A stretch of DNA of 64,000 nucleotides, from the NCBI GenBank assembly GCA_964540695.1, contig CAZINS010000001.1, forward strand, positions 62,001 through 126,000, read 5' to 3'. Positions 24,211 to 33,128 of the stretch are shown here, piece by piece; position 1 is the stretch's first letter, and each line of letters opens with the position of its first letter. The translations under genes and the position numbers were made by a program. The stretch is from DYGA01 sp964540695. GTDB taxonomy: Bacteria; Patescibacteriota; Patescibacteriia; S139-126. The notes beneath the pieces are model-generated. The model searched no databases. It saw only the letters and a program-made list of their open reading frames with translations, and was not told where the DNA came from.

Positions 24211-25410
24211 TTATTTTTCCGCCAATAAAGGTTTGATACCTGGTAATACTTTGCCTTCTAAAAACTCAATCATCGCGCCACCTCCAGTTGAAACATAATC
24301 AAAATTATCAAAAATACCCATGTCTTGTATTAACCAAACAGTTTCTCCGCCACCCACTACACTATAACAAGCTCTTTTTGATCTAGCTGCTATTAATTCA
24401 GCTAAAGCTCTGCTAGCATGACTGGCTTTTCTATCTTCAACAATACCCAAAGGGCCATTCCAGACAATTAATTTTGCTTTTTTAATAATTTTTGACCACT
24501 CTCTAACCGTATTTGTCCCAATATCAATTATTTTTTCATCAGTTTTTACTGAATCAACAGATTTCTGTATAGTTTCAATTTTCTTTGTTTTAACCTTATC
24601 TACTGTAACATCAATTGGTAATAATATTTTTTTTCTATATTTTTTCAATACTTTTTTAGTTATAGAAATATATTTTTTTTCAACAATTGATTGCCCTATT
24701 TTTTTACCATCAGCTAATAAAAAATTGTTAGCCAGTCCCCCACCTAACAAAACAAAATCAGAAATTTTTAAAAATTTTTCTACTAAATGTATTTTAGTAC
24801 TAATTTTTGCTCCACCTAAAATCGTAATATAAGGTTTAGTTCTTTTTTTAATCAAATTGGATAAATGCATAACTTCACTAGCCATTAACCAACCAGCGTA
24901 AGCTGGTAAATATTCGGTGATGGCTACCTGTGAGGCTGACTGGCGATGACTTACAGCAAAAGCATCATTAATATAAATATCACCTAAACTGGCTAAATTT
25001 TTAGCCAACTTTTTATCATTTTCATCTTCACCTTTGAAAAAACGTAAATTTTCTAAAACAACAATTTGACCATTTTGTAATAAATCAATATTTTGTTTTA
25101 TTTTTTTAAAATCTTGTTTGGCAATTAATTTTATATTCTGTCCTAACAAAACAATTAATCTCTTAACAATTGGACTTAATGATAAATCTTTAACTACTCT
25201 ACCTTTAGGTCGACCGAAATGTGACAATAAAATTACAATTGCTCCTTGGGACTGTAAATATTCGATAGTTGGTAATATCCGTTGTAATTTAAAATCCTCT
25301 TTTTTATCAACCGTTTTATCTGGACCGATTTTTACATTCAAATCAACTCTCAATAATACTTTTTGTCCTCGTAATTTTTTACTTTTATTTAGTGTTTTTA
25401 ATTTCATCAT
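24211..25410 (-). CDS. pgk: Phosphoglycerate kinase
   Basis: Transfers phosphate from 1,3-bisphosphoglycerate to ADP. Motifs: VLLRVDLNVKI near the start, LLSHFGRPKG, VLENLRFFKGE, the GGAKISTKI hinge region, NGPLGIVE and GGGETVWLI. 399 residues is normal. It is the first gene of the pgk-pilin-eno-gpmI-gpmI operon. A TATTAT box with an upstream TGC lies only 6 bases before the ATG, so the message may be leaderless. Confidence 0.96.
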   Translation of the reverse strand: MMKLKTLNKSKKLRGQKVLLRVDLNVKIGPDKTVDKKEDFKLQRILPTIEYLQSQGAIVILLSHFGRPKGRVVKDLSLSPIVKRLIVLLGQNIKLIAKQDFKKIKQNIDLLQNGQIVVLENLRFFKGEDENDKKLAKNLASLGDIYINDAFAVSHRQSASQVAITEYLPAYAGWLMASEVMHLSNLIKKRTKPYITILGGAKISTKIHLVEKFLKISDFVLLGGGLANNFLLADGKKIGQSIVEKKYISITKKVLKKYRKKILLPIDVTVDKVKTKKIETIQKSVDSVKTDEKIIDIGTNTVREWSKIIKKAKLIVWNGPLGIVEDRKASHASRALAELIAARSKRACYSVVGGGETVWLIQDMGIFDNFDYVSTGGGAMIEFLEGKVLPGIKPLLAEK

Positions 25411-25416
25411 AATGAA

Positions 25417-25425
25417 ATAATAGCA
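25417..25425 (-). promoter_or_regulatory. Extended -10 promoter at pgk
   Basis: ATGCTATTAT on the minus strand (TATTAT at 25417-25422) with an extended TGC and a weak -35. With normal 6-7 base spacing, transcription would begin at the pgk ATG itself. Confidence 0.55.
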
Positions 25426-25453
25426 TATTTAATGAATATTTTCTATAAGTAAA

Positions 25454-25987
25454 CTAAAATTTATAAATATAAATTGGTAATGAATTAGTCGTTGGTCTAT
25501 CGATTGTTGATAAATTTAAATTATGAAACTTAAAAACATAAGACAATAAAACGCTTGACGGCTTAACTTCTTGTTTAATTTTATCGGTTAAACGTTGTTT
25601 GATACTACGAGGGTAACCATAAACGAAAATAGTATCAAAATTTGATAAATTAACGTTAAACAAATTATGATATAAAATTGTCAGATTTTTAACTCCACTT
25701 AATTTCGCTCTCAACCAAGCAAATAAATATAAAGGTAAAGCTATTTCCACACCAACAAATTCGACCCCAGGGTTAGCTTTGGCTAAATAAACAAGTAACC
25801 CAGCACTACCACAGCCTAAATCAATAAATCTTTTCGAGTTATTTACTTCTAATAAACTATTTATTCTTTGGTAATCTTTAACCTTTGTGGGTACCCAAGG
25901 TGCCAAAGAAGAGGAACCACGGGCAAAACCATAAACAGTTATGATGATGATAATTAAAACTATTGTTTCCAACATATCTATAATCAT
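25454..25987 (-). CDS. Membrane-anchored class I methyltransferase-like protein
   Basis: 177 residues with a hydrophobic N-terminal helix (about 5-22), then a Rossmann SAM-binding domain: FIDLGCGSAGLLVYLA (motif I) and FVGVEIALPLYLFAW (motif II). FDTIFVYGYPRS occupies the position of the catalytic loop. The last third is short. The substrate is unknown. The gene stands alone between pgk and a small orphan gene. Confidence 0.7.
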   Translation of the reverse strand: MIIDMLETIVLIIIIITVYGFARGSSSLAPWVPTKVKDYQRINSLLEVNNSKRFIDLGCGSAGLLVYLAKANPGVEFVGVEIALPLYLFAWLRAKLSGVKNLTILYHNLFNVNLSNFDTIFVYGYPRSIKQRLTDKIKQEVKPSSVLLSYVFKFHNLNLSTIDRPTTNSLPIYIYKF

Positions 25988-26000
25988 ATAGGTTTTAAAA

Positions 26001-26031
26001 AATAAAAAAAGGGCACTATTAGCGTGCCCTT
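26001..26031 (-). terminator. Terminator after the 107-aa gene
   Basis: Stem AAGGGCAC/GTGCCCTT with a 7-base loop (26009-26031), then TTTTTTATTTTTT on the minus strand. Confidence 0.82.
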
Positions 26032-26040
26032 AATTGTATT

Positions 26041-26364
26041 TTAAAATAAATTTTTTTTTATAAAAACTGTTCGATAATTTTCTTTTCTTTCAAGCCATTC
26101 TTCATTTTTAGCCAATTCTACCAAAAAATGCTTTTGGCAAATAGCCGTTCTGATAATATAGACAACATCTGATTCGTTAAATTTTTGTTTAAAAAATTTT
26201 TCAATATTTATTTTGTTTTTATCTCCGTGAGCGATACCCGGCATAAGCTCTTGGGTATCTGGAAAGAAAAACATAGCCCCAACTCGATCCACTCTAATTA
26301 AAAAATTTTCCACAAAATCAACAAAAAATTTTGGTAAGGTGGTAACATCATATAATCTATCCAT
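26041..26364 (-). CDS. Hypothetical protein (107 aa)
   Basis: A small, mixed alpha/beta soluble protein, MDRLYDVTTLPKFF and onward, with no signal or membrane segment. No domain is recognised. It has a strong SD (AAGGAGAAG), a near-consensus promoter 47 bases upstream and its own terminator, so it is a well-formed single-gene unit. It belongs to the set of orphan genes with strong SDs in this window. Confidence 0.65.
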   Translation of the reverse strand: MDRLYDVTTLPKFFVDFVENFLIRVDRVGAMFFFPDTQELMPGIAHGDKNKINIEKFFKQKFNESDVVYIIRTAICQKHFLVELAKNEEWLERKENYRTVFIKKNLF

Positions 26365-26410
26365 TAGACTTCTCCTTATTTTAAATATATTTTAAATGAA
26401 TTAATTTTAA

Positions 26411-26439
26411 ATAATAGCAAATTATTTCCAAAAAGTCAA
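26411..26439 (-). promoter_or_regulatory. Promoter of the 107-aa gene
   Basis: TTGACT (26434-26439), a 17-base spacer and TATTAT (26411-26416) with an extended TGC on the minus strand. Confidence 0.78.
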
Positions 26440-26471
26440 CCCAAAAAAATAACCCCGCCAAAGAGGCGGGG
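26440..26471 (-). terminator. Terminator of the acidic small protein
   Basis: Stem CCCCGCC/GGCGGGG with loop AAAGA (26453-26471), then TTATTTTTTTGGG on the minus strand. It starts 12 bases after the stop codon at 26483. Confidence 0.85.
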
Positions 26472-26482
26472 AAATATTTTAC

Positions 26483-26611
26483 TTACATGTCTTCATCTTC
26501 ATCCATATCTTCATCCATATCTTCATCCATATCATCTTCAAATTCATCTTCTAATCCTTCTTCTATATTATCTTCATTGGTATCTTCGTTCATAAAATCA
26601 TCATTTGGCAT
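26483..26611 (-). CDS. Acidic repeat mini-protein (42 aa)
   Basis: A 42-residue frame, MPNDDFMNEDTN, continuing into an Asp/Glu-rich tail that contains the unit MDED repeated three times, from near-perfect 12-base repeats (ATGGATGAAGAT). More than half the residues are Asp or Glu and there is no Lys or Arg. A strong terminator follows directly, which supports a real transcript. No SD is apparent before the ATG. It could be a cation-binding or nucleic-acid-mimic peptide; this is inference. Confidence 0.55.
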   Translation of the reverse strand: MPNDDFMNEDTNEDNIEEGLEDEFEDDMDEDMDEDMDEDEDM

Positions 26612-26707
26612 AGTAAATTATTAATTATTAAAACTAACCAAATTATTGTTCTTAATTATAGCAAAAGTTAAAAATTTTCCTAACTAAAAGATATCCACAA
26701 GGCTAAA

Positions 26708-28327
26708 CTACTCTAACGGTAAAGTAAATTTAAAAGTTGTACCTTTATTTTCACCTTCACTCTCTGCCCAAATATTACCACCATGTCCTTCAATTATTTT
26801 TTTAGCTATATAAAGACCGAGTCCCACTCCAGTTGTATCAATTCTATTTATATCTTTACCACGCTTAAATTTTTGAAATAACTGATCAAGTTCTTCGTAA
26901 CTAATACCTTTACCATTATCCTGTACTTTTACCAATATATATTTATCCATATTTTTAACTGATACTCTTACCCAACCACCAATCGTAGTGTATTTAATCG
27001 CATTATCAATTAAATTTATCAATACATCAGCCATTTTATCCATATCAAACTGAAACAAAGGCACATCATTTTCTTTAAATTCAACCTTAATATGTTTAGC
27101 TCCCGCCTCGATTGCTAAAGATTTAATAATATCATCAAGCAAACGATTGATGTCATTTAAATTTTTATTTATTTTCAAACGACCTGATTCAATGCGAGAA
27201 ATATTTAAGAAAATATTTATCAAACGAATTAATCTTTCTGAATTGCGTAAAAGTATACCTACAATATCTGCTTGCTTTTTAGACATTTTACCAAAATCCC
27301 CTTCCTGTAACATTGACAGATAACCTTTAATAGCTGACAATGGCGTACGCAATTGGTGTGAAGTAATAGATAAAAATTCTGTTTTTGCTTCATCTAATTG
27401 TTTTAGACGTTCATTGGCGGTTTGTAATTCACCTGTAAGTTTTTCCAATTTTTCTCGTTGATCAACCTCTTTTCTAACACTTTTTATTAAGAAAAACCCA
27501 ACAAAAAGTAATGCATTGAAAATTATTAAACGTAAAATAATCACATTTAAATTTTCTGTGAAAAATATTTCAGCAAATGAACTAAATGCTAAAAGAAAAA
27601 CTAAAACTTCAGTGGCCACCACTTTAACATTCAATAAATGATGCTTTAAAATAGCATAGGCTGTAAAAACAATAAAAGGAAAAAAGAAAACAGCACCCAA
27701 AGCTGTGTAAGTTGGATTATTTAGAAAAGCAGGAAAAATAAAATTGAATATAATTATAAAAGTAAAGGTAATTACTGTTCCTGTTAGAATTAAACGCAAA
27801 GGCAAAATATCTTTACTTTTAGAATATTTTATTTTTTTAATTAATGTAAAAACTGCACTAACAATTAAACCGACGCTTAACAAACCGAATAAAATAATAC
27901 CTGGACGATTAGCTACTGAAGTAGCCCCACCGGTTACTAAAACGCCGTCTATTTGCCAAAGTACAAAAGGAGTTAAAGTTAATAATGAGGTAAAGCAAAC
28001 TATTGGTAATAGTATTCTTTTATAAACTTTAGAAAAGGTAAATTTAGTATTAGGGTAAACATAAAAAAATTGAAATATAAAAAAAGCTTGCCATAAAGCC
28101 AAAAAAAGTACTGAGCGAAGTAACCATAAAATAACTACCGGGTTAAATAAATTATAACTTAAATAATTTACACCACCCCAAATAACAGTAACTAATACAA
28201 ATAATGCAAAAGAAATGTTTGTTATGCTACGAACATTTCTAATATAGATTATACTACCCAAAATAATAGATATGACTGTTACTAAACCAACGGTAAATAA
28301 ATTTAAATTAAAAACAATTGTATCCAT
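26708..28327 (-). CDS. Multi-TM sensor histidine kinase
   Basis: 539 residues. The N-terminal half (about 5-282) has roughly 8-9 TM helices in a layout like the 7TM histidine-kinase sensor domains. A short coiled linker leads to HisKA with the phospho-accepting His324 in ITSHQLRTPLSAI. The ATPase domain has the N box NLIDNAIKYT, the G1 box VQDNGKGIS and the G2 box GVGLGLYIAKKI. No response regulator lies nearby, so it is an orphan kinase here. It is the last gene of the five-gene dehydrogenase-ligase-ThiF-nitroreductase operon, 2 bases after its neighbour, which suggests that it senses the operon's product. Confidence 0.9.
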   Translation of the reverse strand: MDTIVFNLNLFTVGLVTVISIILGSIIYIRNVRSITNISFALFVLVTVIWGGVNYLSYNLFNPVVILWLLRSVLFLALWQAFFIFQFFYVYPNTKFTFSKVYKRILLPIVCFTSLLTLTPFVLWQIDGVLVTGGATSVANRPGIILFGLLSVGLIVSAVFTLIKKIKYSKSKDILPLRLILTGTVITFTFIIIFNFIFPAFLNNPTYTALGAVFFFPFIVFTAYAILKHHLLNVKVVATEVLVFLLAFSSFAEIFFTENLNVIILRLIIFNALLFVGFFLIKSVRKEVDQREKLEKLTGELQTANERLKQLDEAKTEFLSITSHQLRTPLSAIKGYLSMLQEGDFGKMSKKQADIVGILLRNSERLIRLINIFLNISRIESGRLKINKNLNDINRLLDDIIKSLAIEAGAKHIKVEFKENDVPLFQFDMDKMADVLINLIDNAIKYTTIGGWVRVSVKNMDKYILVKVQDNGKGISYEELDQLFQKFKRGKDINRIDTTGVGLGLYIAKKIIEGHGGNIWAESEGENKGTTFKFTLPLE

Positions 28328-28329
28328 AA

Positions 28330-29397
28330 TTAATCAATAAATTTTGTGTCTGGTAAACTTTTTAATGCACTCGCTCTGATAGGAGGAGCAAAACCAATTC
28401 GAAAAGACATGGCAATTAGACCAGGTTCAATATTAAACAAATTGCTTAAGATTTGATAGTTTTTTAAAATTTTTTTAGTTTGAATTTCATCGAACGCCCC
28501 ACCACCACCAGCTATTATACGTAACCTAGCAAAACTCAAAGCACTGACAGGATGAAAAGCTAATCCTAAAGCATTGGCTCTAAGCCAGACTCTTTCCATA
28601 ACACGTCCAGCATTAATAAAATTTTCTCTGGTATCGTCAGAGATAATAATTGCTCCAGCAGCTGCACCCGTTGAATATAATTTAGCATCTTCTTTAGCTA
28701 CCATCTTAGCTAGGCCTAACTTATTAAGCCAAATAGCTCTTGACCATTTACTAGCTAAAAAAAATACAAATTTTTGCATTAAATTAAACTCCATAGTGCC
28801 AATGTAAAATCCCTTTTTTAGTTTTGCAAAAATCTTTTTTGACCAAATTATATCTTTGAATAAAAGTGCGTGTAAATCTTTGTGCTGTAAAATAATTTCT
28901 TCAATTGAACTCATGGCTTTGCCAATTGATTTCTTTTTTTCTTTATCATCAACTAAAACTAATTTTATATTATTTGATTGATCATTTTTTTTAACTTCTA
29001 AAAGCAAAGCTTCTTTTTGTTCTAGGGTTAATAAATTATTTTTATATTTACGACGATTAGTATGTCTTAGCATTAAATATGGAAATAAGGGATCAATATC
29101 AAGCTGACTTTGGTTTAAAACTATTGTGGCTACTAAATTCTCTGCCTGTTCTTGAGGAAATAGGTCAATTTGTGCTGATAACTGGAACTTGGTAGCGGCA
29201 ATACTAATATTTTCTAATAAACCACCGTGACCAATATAAGATCCTCGTTGATTGATATTTAGAATCGGATTGTCAGATTTTGGTAAGTTAAAAACAAAAA
29301 TTTTATTGTCTTTAACTTCAAAACGCCATGGTTGTGAATTATCTCCTGACGGTGCATTAATAGCCAATGACAAAATTTTTTCGATTTTTTCTTTCAT
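28330..29397 (-). CDS. Nitroreductase-like protein (Acg-like)
   Basis: 355 residues. It opens LSLAINAPSGDNSQPWRFEV, the FMN-site start of the nitroreductase fold. It contains two nitroreductase-like halves, as in mycobacterial Acg-like proteins, and a LRHTNRRKYKNNLLT motif in the middle. GAAAGAIIIS near 240 resembles the second-half core. Flavin use and substrate are inferred. It starts 3 bases after the ThiF-like gene. In mycobacteria a ThiF domain and a nitroreductase domain are fused in one protein (Rv1355c-type), so this neighbour pair looks like the unfused version. Confidence 0.75.
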   Translation of the reverse strand: MKEKIEKILSLAINAPSGDNSQPWRFEVKDNKIFVFNLPKSDNPILNINQRGSYIGHGGLLENISIAATKFQLSAQIDLFPQEQAENLVATIVLNQSQLDIDPLFPYLMLRHTNRRKYKNNLLTLEQKEALLLEVKKNDQSNNIKLVLVDDKEKKKSIGKAMSSIEEIILQHKDLHALLFKDIIWSKKIFAKLKKGFYIGTMEFNLMQKFVFFLASKWSRAIWLNKLGLAKMVAKEDAKLYSTGAAAGAIIISDDTRENFINAGRVMERVWLRANALGLAFHPVSALSFARLRIIAGGGGAFDEIQTKKILKNYQILSNLFNIEPGLIAMSFRIGFAPPIRASALKSLPDTKFID

Positions 29398-29400
29398 ATT

Positions 29401-30495
29401 TTATAAACCAATAATATTTAAAAAGGTTTTCAATTCTTTTTTTCTTTTCGCTACCTCTGCTGGCCGATGATAAGTTGGATCAAAAATCGCATCTAGATTC
29501 ACTTCATATTGACCTGATTTTAAAGCATTATTATTAGCCAATTTTCTAACTAAATAAGCTATCGCTACGCCGGAAAGCATAGCCGCATCACCTAACTGTG
29601 GCCAGGAATAAATTGATTTTCCTACTTGCAACAACGAACGTTGCATCCGGGGAGCTACTTTATCTTGACCAGCAATTATAGTTGATAAACGAGGCATATC
29701 TCTCGGTGGAATTTTTTTAAATTCTTCTAAAGTAAGATTGCCTACTCGGCCATTGAATATTTTCAAATTTTTATCTTGATCGTATCTTTCAATATCAACA
29801 ATAATATTATCCGCATTGTCTGTGGCCATAATAACAGGAATTTTTAACTTTTTAGCAGCTAATCTAATGCCTATTTTCATTTCTAAATTATCCATTTCTT
29901 CAATTAAAACATCGAGTTTTGGTGGACCTGCTAAAAAATCATATAAATTTTTTTCATTTAAACCACTGGGGTAGGTTAAAATTTTTCCGTAGGGATTTAT
30001 TTGATAAATTTGTTGACTGGCTAATTCACATTTTGCTTTACCCAAATCTAATAGTGTATACCTAACACGATTTAAATTTGAAGGAGATAAAATATCTGGA
30101 TCAGCTAATTTCATATTCTTACCACCGCCCATGACGGCAATCGAAATAGCTGCATGACTACCAACGCTAAGACCAGCCACGCCAATATTGAAATTATAAA
30201 ATTTTTCTTGCTCCGCAGTAGTAATAATTTCTTTATTCCTACCAGTACGTACTGTTAAAAAATCTTTTTCTAATAAAACGTGAATATATTTATCTAACCA
30301 AGGAAAATAAAACCAATTACCTTTATGTGCTTTTTTTATAAAATCAGCCAATGGTTGTTGATAATCATTAATAAAACGAAAATGAGGATTCTGCAACAAA
30401 AATAAATCAGTTAGCTGATCTTGATAAGTATCAATCAACTTTGCTTTATTTATTTTGGTAACTGATTTTCTTAGGATTGGTTTGTTTTTATCCAT
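29401..30495 (-). CDS. ThiF/E1-like adenylyltransferase
   Basis: 364 residues. Residues 1-100 are a family-specific N-terminal domain ending RTGRNKEIITTAEQEKF. The Rossmann nucleotide site is GVAGLSVGS (105-113), then DPDILSPSNLNR (132-143), the E1 adenylation signature with the conserved Asn and Arg. The CxxC zinc motifs of MoeB/ThiF are absent, and the only Cys near the fold is Cys156. It probably adenylates a carboxylate, but a catalytic thioester Cys is not evident. It overlaps the upstream ligase by 25 bases and abuts the nitroreductase gene. Confidence 0.8.
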   Translation of the reverse strand: MDKNKPILRKSVTKINKAKLIDTYQDQLTDLFLLQNPHFRFINDYQQPLADFIKKAHKGNWFYFPWLDKYIHVLLEKDFLTVRTGRNKEIITTAEQEKFYNFNIGVAGLSVGSHAAISIAVMGGGKNMKLADPDILSPSNLNRVRYTLLDLGKAKCELASQQIYQINPYGKILTYPSGLNEKNLYDFLAGPPKLDVLIEEMDNLEMKIGIRLAAKKLKIPVIMATDNADNIIVDIERYDQDKNLKIFNGRVGNLTLEEFKKIPPRDMPRLSTIIAGQDKVAPRMQRSLLQVGKSIYSWPQLGDAAMLSGVAIAYLVRKLANNNALKSGQYEVNLDAIFDPTYHRPAEVAKRKKELKTFLNIIGL

Positions 30496-31985
30496 TTTTG
30501 TTTTGTTCCTGGTTTAAAATATTTTATATCCTCATAAGGCCAAAAAACCACTCGCGGTACTGTTCTTTGCGGATATTCTTCTGTTGTTTTACGATAAGAA
30601 GAATTTTCTATCAACAATCTATTAACTACTAGTTTTTTAATTTTATCAGCTAAAACTTTTGTCCCTTTAATTTCTGGTTGTAATTCAATATTTAATTCTA
30701 AATATTGATCAACATTTTTATCATATTTAACTATCATGGTGAATTTGCCAGTAATACTTTTTACTAAATCTTTGTGCCATAAAGCCTTCCTGACAGTTTC
30801 TGGATAGATTTGAAAAGCGAAAAAGCTTACAGAAAAATCTTTACGTTCAAATACATAAACAAATGGTAAATTCCATAATGTACTTTGTAAATGATACTTG
30901 GTTATCAATTTATTTAAATTTATACCTTGGTTTTTAAAATTCTCGTACACTTGAGTCAAAGTAAAAATACCACCATAATCATGTAAATCATATCTAACTA
31001 AGGGGTAGCCACTATAAGCTGAACAAACAATACCATTGTTTACATTTTCAAAATAAAACATCTCCGGTACATACTGAGTTAATGTGGGCAGTTTATCTTT
31101 TTCAGCAAACAAATCATAGTATAAACTTTTTTTAGTTAAGGCTAATCGACGAATTAGAATTGACAAAGGTGTCTCATGTGACATAGTGCCTAAATCAACC
31201 GTGCCATAATGATTTAATGTAGTACGATAAATATCTTTACTGCCAGTAAATTTTAAAACATAATCTCTAAAATTTTCATTAAAACCTTCGGCTGAAAATA
31301 TAAAACCCAATTTATATTTTTTCCAATTTACCCCCATTCTCCGACCTTCTTCTAAAGTATCTTTTAAAAAAGGTGCGTAGCTACCTATAATAATCTGATC
31401 AAATTCATGACCAATTTTTTTAATAGTATTGATTATTTCCAATTTATTAATACCTGGGGTTATAATACTTAAATTATATTTCCCCTTAGCTGATAAAATT
31501 TTAAGCGCTTCATAAGTAAAAAGTCCACCGATCCAGGCACCCATAGGGAAACCAACAATATATAAAGTGCTTTTTTTATCAATATTAAAATTTGTCAATA
31601 AATATATTTCCGCGGTTAGTGCATATTGCTCATCTTGTTCTTGATTTCTAGGAAAATAATATGGTTCTCCTGTAGAACCAGAAGTGGTGGATATTACCCA
31701 TTGTTTTTGCTTGAAGACTCCATCCCAAGAAAGTTCTTGGGGACTGTAATTTAATAAATAATTTTTTTTATCAATAGTTGGTACATTTTTAAAATCAGAA
31801 ATTGTTTTTATTTTATGTGGATTGATTCTATTCTTTTTCAACCAATCTTTATAGGCTGGCACTCGCTTAGACATTTGCTGAAATAATTCTAATGCCATTT
31901 TTTCACCACGTTTAAGCCAAACTTGTTCTGATAAGTTTTTAAAATCTTTTATTACTTTCTTTGCTGGTAATTTAAGCAAATTCAT
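30471..31985 (-). CDS. PaaK/CapK-like AMP-forming acyl ligase
   Basis: About 504 residues of the ANL adenylating family. The P-loop ISTTSGSTGEPYYF activates a carboxylic acid with ATP. SAEGFNENF and YGTVDLGTMSHE correspond to the adenine-binding and acyl-site regions, and LVRYDLHDYG to the hinge. Members make acyl-CoAs (phenylacetate) or act in polysaccharide and quorum-signal-related pathways; the acid used here is unknown. The ATG at 31985 lies 5 bases past the dehydrogenase stop; an overlapping TTG at 31994 is an alternative start. There is no carrier-protein domain. Confidence 0.8.
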   Translation of the reverse strand: MNLLKLPAKKVIKDFKNLSEQVWLKRGEKMALELFQQMSKRVPAYKDWLKKNRINPHKIKTISDFKNVPTIDKKNYLLNYSPQELSWDGVFKQKQWVISTTSGSTGEPYYFPRNQEQDEQYALTAEIYLLTNFNIDKKSTLYIVGFPMGAWIGGLFTYEALKILSAKGKYNLSIITPGINKLEIINTIKKIGHEFDQIIIGSYAPFLKDTLEEGRRMGVNWKKYKLGFIFSAEGFNENFRDYVLKFTGSKDIYRTTLNHYGTVDLGTMSHETPLSILIRRLALTKKSLYYDLFAEKDKLPTLTQYVPEMFYFENVNNGIVCSAYSGYPLVRYDLHDYGGIFTLTQVYENFKNQGINLNKLITKYHLQSTLWNLPFVYVFERKDFSVSFFAFQIYPETVRKALWHKDLVKSITGKFTMIVKYDKNVDQYLELNIELQPEIKGTKVLADKIKKLVVNRLLIENSSYRKTTEEYPQRTVPRVVFWPYEDIKYFKPGTKQKWIKTNQS

Positions 31986-31990
31986 ATATA

Positions 31991-33034
31991 TCAAACTATG
32001 GAAGCCAATTTATCTTCTACTGCTTGGTCTACCAATCGATGTAAAGGTCGATTTAATTCATCTGCCTTAACTAAATATTTTTGTAATCTTTCCCCTATAG
32101 CTATTACTTTATTAGTCACGGATGTTTCATCATAAACTTCTTCATATTCACTAACTACACTTATTAAACCGCCAGCGTTAACTAAATAATCAGGCAAATA
32201 AATAACTTCTCTTTGCCATAATAAATCACCTAAATCACTAGTAACTAGTTGGTTATTAGCCGCACCAATTATCAAACGACATTGAAAATTTTTATAATTA
32301 TCAAAAGTTACTACATCACTAAGGGCACAAGGACAATATATGTCTAAAGTTTGTGAATACAACTTATTAACTGGAACGATATTAACCTGGGGAAATTCAT
32401 TTTTTATTTTATCTAATAACTGATTATTAATATCAGTTAAAAAAATATCGGCTTGTTTGTTTATTAAAATTTTCAATATTTCATAACCTACTTTACCCGC
32501 ACCATCAATTCCAATTTTCTTATTAGCTAAATCACCCAATTTTAAAAACTCAATTGATCTTTCCATAGCTGTTACTACTCCTAAAGCGGTATAAAAACTC
32601 GGATCTATTTTAACCCCAGAAACATAAGGAGTAATTTTTTTCATAGCCAAAACGTCTTGTTGATAGACACCGACATCACTACCAGTAATGAAATCTCCTG
32701 ATAATTTACTTATTTCTTCTGCGTATGCTTTAAAAAAATTTTCTCTATCTTTATGTAAATAATCATTAGCAAATAGTACTGCTTTAGCCCCTCCATAAAA
32801 TAAGTCAGCAGCTAATGACTTATAAGTCATTAAATGAGATAAGCGTAAAACATCAATTAGCGCATGTTTTTGATCATCATATTCATACAAACGGGTGGCA
32901 CCAAAGGATGGAAAATTCTTAAAATGTCGGTGAATAGCAATAAAACCTTTTAACCCATCATTATCAATCTCGATAATTTTGGCATGATTATCAAAGTATT
33001 TCTCCTCTGCAAAATTTGCAGTAATAACTGACAT
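31991..33034 (-). CDS. Glu/Leu/Phe/Val dehydrogenase (Leu/Val type)
   Basis: 347 residues. It deaminates a branched-chain or aromatic amino acid to the 2-oxo acid with NAD. FGATRLYEY and LMTYKSLAADLFYGGAKAV contain the two catalytic/substrate Lys residues. VGIDGAGKVGYEILK-type sequence near 190 is the NAD site, and LPDYLVNAGGLISV is a late family motif. Its length matches Leu/Val dehydrogenases (about 350) rather than GluDH (about 420). It is the first gene of the five-gene operon and would supply a 2-oxo acid. It is divergent from VKOR. Confidence 0.86.
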   Translation of the reverse strand: MSVITANFAEEKYFDNHAKIIEIDNDGLKGFIAIHRHFKNFPSFGATRLYEYDDQKHALIDVLRLSHLMTYKSLAADLFYGGAKAVLFANDYLHKDRENFFKAYAEEISKLSGDFITGSDVGVYQQDVLAMKKITPYVSGVKIDPSFYTALGVVTAMERSIEFLKLGDLANKKIGIDGAGKVGYEILKILINKQADIFLTDINNQLLDKIKNEFPQVNIVPVNKLYSQTLDIYCPCALSDVVTFDNYKNFQCRLIIGAANNQLVTSDLGDLLWQREVIYLPDYLVNAGGLISVVSEYEEVYDETSVTNKVIAIGERLQKYLVKADELNRPLHRLVDQAVEDKLASIV

Positions 33035-33066
33035 TAATTAATAGTTTAATATGTGTTTATAACTTT

Positions 33067-33119
33067 ATTTTAGCAAAAAAGACAATATTTTTAAAGTGAT
33101 TAACAATATGTGGTATAAT
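33067..33119. promoter_or_regulatory. Divergent promoters: dehydrogenase operon and VKOR
   Basis: Minus strand: an extended -10 TTGCTAAAAT (TAAAAT at 33067-33072), with TTTAAA 17 bases upstream, serves the five-gene operon. Plus strand: ATGTGGTATAAT (33108-33119) is an extended -10 for VKOR. The same 12 bases occur at 46766-46777. Confidence 0.6.
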
Positions 33120-33128
33120 CATTATGCT

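Noticed and set aside
33096..33128. GTG-initiated N-terminal extension of VKOR
   Set aside because: It contains the TATAAT promoter box and no SD; the family starts near the ATG at 33129.
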